NCBI GenBank assembly: GCA_964388485.1
Contig: CAYMAS010000017.1
Location: 1 to 64,000, forward strand
Reading direction: 5' to 3'
Length of the DNA: 64,000 nucleotides
From: JBCDKH01 sp964388485
GTDB taxonomy: Bacteria > Planctomycetota > Phycisphaerae > Tepidisphaerales > Tepidisphaeraceae
Shown here: piece after piece, positions 51,424 to 61,998 of the stretch
Numbering within the stretch: the stretch's first letter is position 1
How the letters are laid out: each line of letters begins with the position of its first letter
The notes under the pieces: model-generated
What the model was told of the DNA's origin: nothing
Seen by the model: only the letters and a program-made list of their open reading frames with translations
Database searches by the model: none
Translations under genes and position numbers: made by a program

Positions 51424-52719
51424 TCAGAACAACTGCAACTGCTTCGATGACGGAGCGACGTGCTGGCGGAGCGTGTCGAGGTCGAGAAGCCGCGTCGCCG
51501 GGTTGTGGTCGGCGGCGACGACCCAGGGGCGGACCTTCTTAAGCGGAATATTCAGCCGGCTCAGGTCGTCGAGGCGAATCGCGTGGTGCCGGCGGACGAT
51601 CAGCAGCCGCTCGACCGTCCGCTTGCCCAGGCCGGGCACACGCAGCAGCTTCCACCGGCTGGCGCGGTTCAAGTCGACCGGAAACTGGCTGCGGTTCCGC
51701 AACGCCCAGCCAAGCTTGGGGTCGATGTCCAGATCCAGCTGCGGCTGCTCCGCCGTCGTGATCTCCTCCGCTCGGAACCCGTAGAACCGCATCAGCCAGT
51801 CGCTCTGGTACAGGCGATGTTCGCGAACCAGCGGCGGACTGATCAGCGGCAAACGAGCGTCGCCGTAGGGAATCGGACTGAACGCCGTGTAGTAGACGCG
51901 ACGCAGATCGTGCTTCTGGTACAGGCTGCCGGCCGTCTTGATGATCTCGCGGTCCGGCGTGGGCGTGGCGCCGACGATCATCTGCGTGCTCTGCCCCGCC
52001 GGAGCAAAAACGGGAGCGTGCCGTGACTTCTTCCGCTCGGCCTTGCTCTCGACGATGCCGCTCTTGATGTCGTCCATCGTCCCGTCGGCATCGGCGAGCT
52101 TCTTCTCCGGGGCGAGCTCCTTCAGATCGTCATCCGTCGGCAACTCGATATTCGCCGACAGCCGATCCGCGTACAGCCCCGCCTTCGCCATCAGCTCGGG
52201 CGACGCCTTGGGCACGGCCTTGAGGTGAATGTAGCCGCGGAACTTGTGCTCCACGCGAAGCCGCCGGGCGACCTCGATGAGCTGCTCCATCGTGTAGTCG
52301 ACGCTCTTAATGATGCCGCTCGACAGAAAGAGGCCCTCGATGTAGTTGCGGCGGTAGAACTCGAGGCACAGCTGCACGACCTCCTCGACGCTGAACCGCT
52401 GGCGATCAACGTCACTGCTGACGCGGTTGACGCAGTACTGGCAGTCGTAGATGCAGAAGTTCGTCAAGAGGATCTTCAGCAGCGACACGCACCGGCCGTC
52501 GGGTGTGTAGCTGTGACAGATGCCGTGGCCGTTGGCACTGCCAAGGCCGTCGTCGCGGCCCTTGCGCTTGACCCCGCTGCTGGAGCACGACGCGTCGTAC
52601 TTGGCCGCGTCCGCGAGGACGGCGAGCTTGACCCGCACCTTGTCGAAGCTGACTTCCTCCCGCTCCACCACAGCCGAGGCGTGACGACTACCAGAAGCTG
52701 GGGTTGCGATGGCGACCAT
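51424..52719 (-). CDS. Radical SAM protein with C-terminal helix-hairpin-helix (putative DNA modification/repair)
   Basis: 431-residue radical SAM protein. The Fe4S4 motif CxxxCxxC is at Cys89, Cys93 and Cys96 (CIYDCQYC). The N-terminal part includes CSSSGVKRK, typical of the 'putative DNA modification/repair radical SAM' family, and the C-terminus (WKLLRVPGLGKRTVERLLIVRRHHAIRLDDLSRLNI) is a helix-hairpin-helix module. The family usually occurs next to a uracil-DNA-glycosylase-like partner; none is adjacent here. Reaction unknown. ATG at 52719. Confidence 0.9.
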   Translation of the reverse strand: MVAIATPASGSRHASAVVEREEVSFDKVRVKLAVLADAAKYDASCSSSGVKRKGRDDGLGSANGHGICHSYTPDGRCVSLLKILLTNFCIYDCQYCVNRVSSDVDRQRFSVEEVVQLCLEFYRRNYIEGLFLSSGIIKSVDYTMEQLIEVARRLRVEHKFRGYIHLKAVPKASPELMAKAGLYADRLSANIELPTDDDLKELAPEKKLADADGTMDDIKSGIVESKAERKKSRHAPVFAPAGQSTQMIVGATPTPDREIIKTAGSLYQKHDLRRVYYTAFSPIPYGDARLPLISPPLVREHRLYQSDWLMRFYGFRAEEITTAEQPQLDLDIDPKLGWALRNRSQFPVDLNRASRWKLLRVPGLGKRTVERLLIVRRHHAIRLDDLSRLNIPLKKVRPWVVAADHNPATRLLDLDTLRQHVAPSSKQLQLF

Positions 52720-52910
52720 CTACCAAACGTACGCCATCCGCGAATGAGCGTTCACTCCCGGAGTTGCTTATTAGCTCGAACGTCTGGTCGCCGCGGGGCA
52801 GGCCCTGCGGCTATTAGAGGCGGAGGTCGGGATCACGATGTCCCTTGATCCGGCCGTTTCAGCATTTCAGGGGTGCAACCGGACCGGGGGCACAGTGGTA
52901 TGTTGAGGTC

Positions 52911-54464
52911 ATGCGGCACGCGTTCGATGTACCTTACGAGGAGACGCCCGCGTCTCGGCCTGCGACGTCGCGTCGGTCGGGCAACCTGCGGCGGTACGTG
53001 GCGGCGATGGCGGTGGCCAGCCTGCCGATGGTCGGGGCCGGCCTGCTGCTCGTCGCCAGCACACCCGGCGGGCCGGGGCAGCTTACCAGCCTCGTCGCCC
53101 TCCTGCAGCCGACGACCGGGCAGGCAGCGGATGCGACGGAGGCCGTGCCGACGATGCCGCCGCAGCTCGAGGACTCGGTTCACGTGACCGAGACGCCGCG
53201 GACGGTCACCCAGATGCTCGAACTTGAAGCCCGGGTTCGCCAGACGGTCGAAGCCGCCGTGCCCGCCACGGTCGGCCTCGTCGTCGGTGGCGGCGTTGGT
53301 AGCGGCGTGCTCATCTCGCCTGACGGCCTGATCCTCACCGCCGGCCACGTTAGCGGCGAGCCCGGCCAGCGATGCCGCGTCATCCTCCACGACGGCACCG
53401 TCTACCAGGGCCGCACCCTCGGCCGCAGCGAGCAATCGCTCGATGCCGGCATGGTCCGCATTACCGATCCGGCGGCACCCGACGACCTGCCGTTCGTGCC
53501 GCTGGGACGCAGCGATGCACTGGAAATCGGCACGTGGACGGTCGCCTTGGGCCACCCCGGCGGCTACGAGGACGATCGGCCGCCCGTCGTCCGCGTCGGC
53601 CGACTCAACTCGGTCGGTGACGAACTGATTCAAAGCGACAACCCGCTCGTCGGCGGCGACTCCGGCGGGCCGCTGTTCGACCTCGATGGCCGGGTCATCG
53701 GCATCCACAGCCGCATCGGCAACTCGGCGTTGATCAACATCCACGTGCCGGTCGATCGCTATGCCGACCTCTGGCAGCCACTGGCGAGCGGCGTCGACGG
53801 CTACGACGGCTTCCGCATGCCCGGCTTCCTCCGCACGCGGACCGCCGACGACGGCATCCGCCTCGACCTCGGCGGCCTGCAGCCGCGCGAGTCGGGCCGG
53901 TCTCCCGGCAGCGACGGACGCGAAGGCGCGACCGTTCGTCTCGTTATTCCCGGCTCTCCCGCCGACGAAGCCGGCCTGCGAGTGGGCGACCGCATCGTCG
54001 CCGTCAACGGCGAGCCGATCCGCACGGAGGGCGAACTGCTCGAGCGACGCCGTCGGCTTCGGCCGGATCACGACGTCGTCTACCTCGTCCGCCGCGACGA
54101 GGAAGAGGTCCGCGAAATCCGCCTGACGCCGACGCGCGGTGAGCTACGCGAAGGGCTCGACCCGAATCTGCCGTACTACAACGGCGTCATCGGGATCGAG
54201 TTCGGCCAGATGCGTGGCCAGCCCGTCGTCGGTTCCGTGCAGCCCGGCGGACCTGCCGAGGAAGTTGGAATGCAGCCGGGCGATGTCATCACGGAGCTTC
54301 GCGGCGTGCGGGTGGTCGACGCGGAGGACGTCATCAGCCTGCTGTCGCAGGCCCGAGGCGGCGATCAGGTCGTCCTCAAGGTCCGCCGCGGCGACGACGA
54401 GGCGGCGCGTGAGTTGGAGTTCACCGTCATCCTCGCCAATCGCGGCGACCTGTTCCCCGGCTAG
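52911..54464 (+). CDS. Trypsin-like serine protease with two PDZ domains
   Basis: 517-residue exported protease. N-terminal basic segment, one membrane anchor (LRRYVAAMAVASLPMVGAGLLLVAS), a linker and a chymotrypsin-like domain: ILTAGHVSGE (His), SLDAGMVRI (Asp), VGGDSGGPLFDLDGRVIGIHS (Ser). Two PDZ domains follow (about residues 335-415 and 425-515: GIEFGQMRGQPVVGSVQPGGPAEEVGMQPGDVITEL). Ribosome-binding site GAGG precedes ATG 52911. Followed 49 bases later by a related protein that lacks the catalytic residues; the two are likely cotranscribed. Confidence 0.93.
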   Translation: MRHAFDVPYEETPASRPATSRRSGNLRRYVAAMAVASLPMVGAGLLLVASTPGGPGQLTSLVALLQPTTGQAADATEAVPTMPPQLEDSVHVTETPRTVTQMLELEARVRQTVEAAVPATVGLVVGGGVGSGVLISPDGLILTAGHVSGEPGQRCRVILHDGTVYQGRTLGRSEQSLDAGMVRITDPAAPDDLPFVPLGRSDALEIGTWTVALGHPGGYEDDRPPVVRVGRLNSVGDELIQSDNPLVGGDSGGPLFDLDGRVIGIHSRIGNSALINIHVPVDRYADLWQPLASGVDGYDGFRMPGFLRTRTADDGIRLDLGGLQPRESGRSPGSDGREGATVRLVIPGSPADEAGLRVGDRIVAVNGEPIRTEGELLERRRRLRPDHDVVYLVRRDEEEVREIRLTPTRGELREGLDPNLPYYNGVIGIEFGQMRGQPVVGSVQPGGPAEEVGMQPGDVITELRGVRVVDAEDVISLLSQARGGDQVVLKVRRGDDEAARELEFTVILANRGDLFPG

Positions 54465-54513
54465 CGACGCTCACAGCAAATCGAAACGTTGTTCCCTTCT
54501 CTTCAGGTTAACG

Positions 54514-55890
54514 ATGAAGTGTCTCTCCCGCACGACCGCTACCTTCGTCATCGCGGCATTGGGTGTCTCCGGCCATGCGTCGGGGCAAGGCTTCTTTGGC
54601 GGCTCGCCGGACAGTTCGCAGAGCAAGGACTCCATCCTCATCCGCAACGTCGTCGCCGACGCCGCCAAGGACGTGGCCGAGTCGACGGTGCTGCTCCGCG
54701 TGACCGAAGACGGCGAAGCCGTTGATGCTGCCTATGGGCTCGTCCTCGATGCGACCGGCCTCTTGGCCACGAAGGCCAGCGAGATGGACGACACGCTCTT
54801 CGCCGATCTGCTGCCGACCGAAGATGGCGGCGAGGTGGCGGCACAGATCGTGGCGATCGATGCGGATCACGACGTGGCCCTCGTGCAGCTGGACCTGCCG
54901 GACGATTTGCAGCTGCGGCCGTTCGTCTTCGAGCCTGAAGCCGTCGTCATCGGCGAGCCGGAGGCGGGGACGTGGCTCGTGAGCGTCGATGCGGATCCGG
55001 ACGGCGTGGGCGGCGACGTGCCGACGCCGGTGGCGACGGGCGTCATCAGCATCACCGGGTTCCGGCAGATCGAGCCGAGCCAGCAGCGGCTCGGCATTCA
55101 GCTGGGCCCGGACGGTCGCGGCGGGATTCCGGTGGTGAGCGTTCGCCGCGGCGGACGGGCCTTTGCCGCCGGACTGCGGCCGGGTGATCTCATCGTGTCG
55201 ATTGACGGCCGGGACGTCTTGACGCGTCGGGCCTTGACGTCGGCCATCGCGCGGACGCGGCCGGGCGGCGTGATCCGGTTGCGGGTCATTCGCGACTTCG
55301 AGCGGGTCCGGGGGCCGAACGGCTTTACGGTCTTGCAGGACCGCCTCGTCGACGTGCCGGTGCGGCTCGATGGCGGTCAGATCGGGATGACGATTGCTGA
55401 TCGCGTGACCGGCGTGACGGTGGCCCGGCCGCAGTTCGGCTCCCCCGCCGCCGCCGCCGGGCTGATGCCGGGCGACCTCATCACGCGAGTCGATGACCAA
55501 GTCGTCGGCACGAACCAGGAGCTGATCGAGTTGCTTCAGGGCGTTCGCGCTGGCGAGCGGGTGACGGTCGCCTACATCCGCAAAGGTGTGCCGGCTGAGG
55601 TCGAGATTCAGGTCGGCGACTCGGGTCGCGGCGACCGAGCCCGGTTTCAGAACGCCATGGGCGGGGCGACGCTGAACCGGCGATCGACCGACTTCGAGCA
55701 GGTGATTCAGCACGACACGGTGCTGCCCGCCAACCGCATGGGCGGGCCGGTGATCGACCTGCGTGGCCGGCTCGTGGGCATGAACATCGCCCGTGCGGGT
55801 CGGGTCGAGACCTACGCCCTACCGGCCGGGACGTTGTTCGAAGTGGTCGAAGGGCTCCGCAAGAGCGTCGGGCAAATCTCGGAGGAGTAA
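54514..55890 (+). CDS. Catalytically dead HtrA-like protein with internal PDZ domains
   Basis: 458-residue exported protein, signal MKCLSRTTATFVIAALGVSGHASGQ. The protease-like first barrel is about 35-165 (VLLRVTEDGEAVDAAYGLVLDATGLLATKASEM), where the catalytic His is missing (AxxAS in place of NxHV); the Asp region (DADHDVALVQLD) is present. Two PDZ-like segments then lie in the middle (about 185-290 and 300-380: SVRRGGRAFAAGLRPGDLIVSIDGRDV; GSPAAAAGLMPGDLITRVDDQVVG). The end has the second-barrel motif VLPANRMGGPVIDLRGRLVGMN, with Met409 where the catalytic Ser should be. So the protease halves are separated by PDZ domains, and it cannot be active. Possibly a scaffold or regulator of the adjacent active protease. 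Confidence 0.85.
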   Translation: MKCLSRTTATFVIAALGVSGHASGQGFFGGSPDSSQSKDSILIRNVVADAAKDVAESTVLLRVTEDGEAVDAAYGLVLDATGLLATKASEMDDTLFADLLPTEDGGEVAAQIVAIDADHDVALVQLDLPDDLQLRPFVFEPEAVVIGEPEAGTWLVSVDADPDGVGGDVPTPVATGVISITGFRQIEPSQQRLGIQLGPDGRGGIPVVSVRRGGRAFAAGLRPGDLIVSIDGRDVLTRRALTSAIARTRPGGVIRLRVIRDFERVRGPNGFTVLQDRLVDVPVRLDGGQIGMTIADRVTGVTVARPQFGSPAAAAGLMPGDLITRVDDQVVGTNQELIELLQGVRAGERVTVAYIRKGVPAEVEIQVGDSGRGDRARFQNAMGGATLNRRSTDFEQVIQHDTVLPANRMGGPVIDLRGRLVGMNIARAGRVETYALPAGTLFEVVEGLRKSVGQISEE

Positions 55891-55924
55891 CAGCCCGTTC
55901 GACCTCGGGCCATCGAGGGTCGAG

Positions 55925-56521
55925 TCACTTCAGCTCCGGCGACGTCGCGAGCCAGGCTTCGAGCTTGCGGACCTTGGGTAGCCCCACCGCACACGCATAG
56001 GGCTGAGCCGGGTTCTTCTGCATGAAGTCCTGGTGATACGCCTCCGCCTCGATGAACGCGCCGGCGGGTTCGATCGTCGTCGCAATCGGCCCCGGCAGGA
56101 CGCCGCTGTCGTCGATCGCCTGAATGTATCGCTTGATGACGCGTCGCTGGTCGTCGCTCGTCGGAAAGGCGGCGGATCGATACTGGGTGCCGACGTCGTT
56201 GCCCTGGCGGTTGAGTTGCGTCGGGTCGTGGGCGACGGCGAAGAAGACGCGGAGGATCGTGCCGAGCGAGATCCGGTCGGCGTCGTAGGTGACGCGAATG
56301 GCTTCGGCGTGGCCGGTCCTGCCGGAGCAGACGGCGTCATAGTTGGCGGTGGCGGCGTCGCCGCCGATGTAGCCGCTGGTGACGTCGGTCACGCCCGGCA
56401 GCTTCTCGAAGACGCCCTCGGTGCACCAGAAGCAGCCGCCGGCGAGGGTAATCTGTTGCTTTCCCTTTTCGTCGAAGTCTTCGGGAGCTTTTGGGAAAGT
56501 CGTCGGGTCGATGGTGGGCAT
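55925..56521 (-). CDS. msrA: Peptide-methionine (S)-S-oxide reductase
   Basis: 198-residue enzyme reducing methionine-S-sulfoxide. GGCFWC (about residues 28-33) holds the nucleophilic Cys; GYIGGDAATANYDAVCSGRTGHAEAIRVTYD and HDPTQLNRQGNDVGTQYRS are family signatures. Start at 56521 (MPTIDPTTF); a frame extends into the inverted repeat upstream without conserved sequence. Converges with the pseudo-protease gene with 34 bases between. Confidence 0.95.
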   Translation of the reverse strand: MPTIDPTTFPKAPEDFDEKGKQQITLAGGCFWCTEGVFEKLPGVTDVTSGYIGGDAATANYDAVCSGRTGHAEAIRVTYDADRISLGTILRVFFAVAHDPTQLNRQGNDVGTQYRSAAFPTSDDQRRVIKRYIQAIDDSGVLPGPIATTIEPAGAFIEAEAYHQDFMQKNPAQPYACAVGLPKVRKLEAWLATSPELK

Positions 56522-56531
56522 TCGAAATTCT

Positions 56532-56607
56532 CGTAGGGTGGGCTTCAGCCCACCATTCGCAAGGTGCAAGTCCAGGTTCCAGATGGTGGGCTGAAGCCCA
56601 CCTTACG
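56532..56607. repeat. Inverted repeat with nested palindromes upstream of msrA
   Basis: Arms 56532-56556 and 56583-56607 are inverse complements in 24 of 25 bases; each contains the near-palindrome GGTGGGCT..AGCCCACC. The motif is of the kind found dispersed in planctomycete intergenic DNA. It lies between the msrA start and the queD-like stop, both on the minus strand. Confidence 0.9.
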
Positions 56608-56620
56608 GGTGGCACGATGC

Positions 56621-57478
56621 CTACACCCCCGCCGGCTCGCGGTATTCGCACCAGGTCTTGTCGGTCTCCCAGACGGTCACGGCGTCGAGGTCGGCCCGCT
56701 CCTCGCCCAGCGCCTTCGTCAGCCGCTGGTAGATGACCTTCGCGATGAACTCGACCGACGGATTGAGCCGATCCGGGTTGCCTTCGCGGAACTCGTCGAC
56801 CTCGATGTTGAGGTGCTTGTGGTCCAACGGCTCGACGACGGCCTCGTCGACGATGCGTTCGAGCTCGTAGAAGTTGATGAGGAAGCCGTCGTCGTCCGGC
56901 TCGCCTCGGAGGGTGACCTCGAAGCGGTAGTTGTGGCCGTGGCCGTGGGGGTTGTTGCACTTGCCGAAGACGGCCAGGTTTTCCTCGTCGCTTTTGAGGG
57001 GGTTGTGCAGGCGGTGGCTGGCGGCGAAGTCGAAGGTGTGCTTGAGGTAGGTCATCGGACTGTGGCCAGGACGTTCGGCGGCGAGAAGGCTCGTCAGCGG
57101 CGAGAGCTTGAGCTCGATCTGGTCGAGCCTGTGCGGCGAGAGGTGCGGCCCGAGCGTCGTGAACACGTCGCGCAGCAGGTTCAAGCCGCCAACCTGCCTG
57201 GCTTGCCCGTCGCAGCCGTCGCGGCACATTTGGCGCACGACGCGCTTGACCATCGGCACCGCCGTCTCACGGACGGCGGCGTCGATGTCCTTGATGTTCA
57301 GGATGTACCCGTCGCCCTCGCTCGGCTCGCCACGGACGGTTACGACCAGGGCGTACCAGATTTGCCCGATGCCGGTGATGGGCGGCTTGCCTGCAAAGCC
57401 GTTGCGGCCGCGGACGGGCCGGTCGTCGGGCGTCGTCAGGTCGATGGCAAAGCGAACCTCGCGGCTGAGGCGATACAT
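56621..57478 (-). CDS. Two-domain 6-carboxytetrahydropterin synthase (QueD)-like protein
   Basis: 285-residue protein with two related T-fold units. The C-terminal unit (about 143-285) is a standard PTPS/QueD domain: zinc ligands His155 (SHRLHN), His180 and His182 (HGHGHNY), Cys174 (catalytic, GKCNNPHGH) and Asp219-His220 (LDHKHLN). The N-terminal unit (about 1-135) repeats the strand pattern (GIGQIWYALVVTVRGEPSEGDGYILNIKDIDAAV aligns with HGHNYRFEVTLRGEPDDDGFLINFYELERIVDEAV) but has lost the zinc His residues. Usual QueD is about 120-140 residues. Likely makes 6-carboxytetrahydropterin for queuosine or a related pterin; divergent from gyrB. Confidence 0.87.
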   Translation of the reverse strand: MYRLSREVRFAIDLTTPDDRPVRGRNGFAGKPPITGIGQIWYALVVTVRGEPSEGDGYILNIKDIDAAVRETAVPMVKRVVRQMCRDGCDGQARQVGGLNLLRDVFTTLGPHLSPHRLDQIELKLSPLTSLLAAERPGHSPMTYLKHTFDFAASHRLHNPLKSDEENLAVFGKCNNPHGHGHNYRFEVTLRGEPDDDGFLINFYELERIVDEAVVEPLDHKHLNIEVDEFREGNPDRLNPSVEFIAKVIYQRLTKALGEERADLDAVTVWETDKTWCEYREPAGV

Positions 57479-57612
57479 CGGCCCATGCTACGGCGGCACG
57501 ATGACGTCGAACGCTTATTAACTGTCAAAACAACCACCACCCGCCTACCATCGCCGCCTTGGCCCGCGGTCTTCCGTATGGGCTTTGTTCGTTATCAGTT
57601 CGGAACTTACGC

Positions 57613-60144
<2,532 letters not shown>

Positions 60145-60181
60145 CGCGGCTCCTGGGCACCGTTACACTGTCCACCCGCTC

Positions 60182-60263
60182 CGTCATCCCGAGCGGAGCC
60201 GAGGGACCTTGCCTTGTTCTACGCGAGACCAGGCGAGGTCCTTCGGCTTCGCTCGGGATGACG
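60182..60263. repeat. REP-like dispersed palindrome, second full copy
   Basis: Arms 60182-60214 and 60231-60263 are inverse complements with three mismatches; the arm reads CGTCATCCCGAGCG.AGCCGA.GGACC..GCCT, the same as in the 51315 copy apart from the last bases. It lies between gyrB (+) and a convergent glycosyltransferase gene. Confidence 0.95.
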
Positions 60264-60306
60264 CAACGAAGGCGAATCGGGAGTTTCCAAGCTGCCGCGA
60301 CCCTGC

Positions 60307-61899
60307 TCATCGCTCGTCGAACGCCAGTCGCTCGATGTCGAGCCGGCTGCCGGTGAAGACGACGAGGCGATCATCGTCGGCGGTCGGGTCGAACCGCCAG
60401 AGCGTGAAGCGGTAGTCCTCCAGAATTTGCCGAATGTCGTCGGCGGACGCGTCGACCCCCAAGGCCGTCGCGGCGTCGTGGAGGTAGGTGATGCTCGACA
60501 ACGCCGGATCGTGCCCCGGCCCCATGCTGCTGCCGAAGTGGCCCAGGAGGACGAAGGTCTGACCCTCCGGCGGCAGGTGCGTCGGATCGGGAGCGGTCTG
60601 CAGCGTCAGCGGGTCGGGCAGGTCGTAGTAGCGGATCAGCCGGCCCATCTTGGGCGTGTGGACGACAATCGCCTCGCTCGCCCGCAAGTCGGGCGTGTTG
60701 TCGAGCAGCAATGCCCCGACAATGTTGAACTTCGGCGGCTGGACGGCGGTGCGAACTCCGCCCCAGAGTGCGATGAGCATCGCCAGGCCGACGGACAAGC
60801 CGGTCAGGATCTGCCGCAGCCGTCGTGGTCCCGGCGGCGTCGCGGCGAGCAAGGCAAGGCCGCACAGGAGCGCCGTCTGCGTCGGGATGAGATAGCGGTC
60901 GCTGAAGCCGTGATGATATCGCAAGCCGACGGGCAGTGCGACGAGCGAGCCGAGCAGCAGCATGGCGACGAAGATCTGGCCGGTGCCGCCCCGCCACGCG
61001 GCGACGACGATGCCGCCGATGCCGAGAAGGACCAGGCCGTGGCTGACGATCTCGCTGAGCGGAAACGACTCGCGAAAGAGCGTCTTGACGACGCGTTCGC
61101 CGATCTTGTGGATCGGGTAGCGGTCGGCTGCGTCGGGATTCGCCTCGGCCCGCTCGACGTAGGTGATGTATTCGACCTCCGTGCTAACGACCGCTTCCGG
61201 TGCCGGCGATCCCGCGACGCGAGCGCCGAGCCGCCAGAGCCCCGGTGCCGCCAGCGTGCCGGCGACGGCGACGGCGAGAAGGAGCGGCAACGCCTCGGCT
61301 ATGCGGCGTCGGATCAGGAGAAAGCCGCCGGTGAGCAGGAGTGCGAGTGCGGCGAACCAGGCGAGGTTGTGCGACAACGTCCCGATCGACAGGCCCAAGC
61401 CGATGAAGAGGCCGTGCCTGAGCCACGAGTCGCGAGCTGCGGGTGTGGCGACGAGGCCGATGACGAGGAGCAGGCCGAGCATGAGCAGCGTGTACATGCG
61501 GGCTTGGTTGGCCTGATCAATGCCGCTGATGCCGCCGGCGACGAGCAACGCCAACACGCTGCCGCCGAGCAGGCTGCGTGTCAGTCGCCGGCCGGTCCAG
61601 TACGCGACGGGAATGCACGCGATGCCCGCGACCAGCGACGGCAGCCGAAGGGCCCACGGGGCGTCCGTCCCGAAGACCTCGCGGCAGGTCTTGACGAGGG
61701 CGAAGCTCAGCGGCGGGTGCTCGAAGTGATGCCGCCACAAGAGCAGCTGGCCCCACGTCGCGGTCGACGCGTCCCAGGTCGCGGCTTCGTCGTACCAGAG
61801 CGGAATGTTCAGCGGCCTGATGAACCGCAACGCGACGCCGAACACCAGGATCGCCAGCGGGATCGTCCAGTGCCACCCTTGCTGTGATCCCGGAGTCAC
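60307..61899 (-). CDS. GT39-like membrane glycosyltransferase (first paralogue)
   Basis: 530-residue polytopic protein of the GT-C (PMT/ArnT) fold. The catalytic first loop shows PLNIPLWYDEAATWDASTATWGQLLLWRHHFEHPPLSFALVK, where the DE pair is the usual acidic motif and HPP is conserved. About ten helices follow, with a soluble C-terminal domain of about 150 residues. The sugar donor (a polyprenyl-phosphate sugar) and acceptor are unknown. GTG start at 61899. It has a close paralogue immediately upstream. Confidence 0.9.
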   Translation of the reverse strand: MTPGSQQGWHWTIPLAILVFGVALRFIRPLNIPLWYDEAATWDASTATWGQLLLWRHHFEHPPLSFALVKTCREVFGTDAPWALRLPSLVAGIACIPVAYWTGRRLTRSLLGGSVLALLVAGGISGIDQANQARMYTLLMLGLLLVIGLVATPAARDSWLRHGLFIGLGLSIGTLSHNLAWFAALALLLTGGFLLIRRRIAEALPLLLAVAVAGTLAAPGLWRLGARVAGSPAPEAVVSTEVEYITYVERAEANPDAADRYPIHKIGERVVKTLFRESFPLSEIVSHGLVLLGIGGIVVAAWRGGTGQIFVAMLLLGSLVALPVGLRYHHGFSDRYLIPTQTALLCGLALLAATPPGPRRLRQILTGLSVGLAMLIALWGGVRTAVQPPKFNIVGALLLDNTPDLRASEAIVVHTPKMGRLIRYYDLPDPLTLQTAPDPTHLPPEGQTFVLLGHFGSSMGPGHDPALSSITYLHDAATALGVDASADDIRQILEDYRFTLWRFDPTADDDRLVVFTGSRLDIERLAFDER

Positions 61900-61998
61900 G
61901 CGACGAAGTCTACGTGGCGGAGCATTGACCGCAACCGGATTCAGCTCCGCGGCTAACCCGGAAGGTGAAGCGAGGCAGCGTGTCTGGTCCAGGAACGT

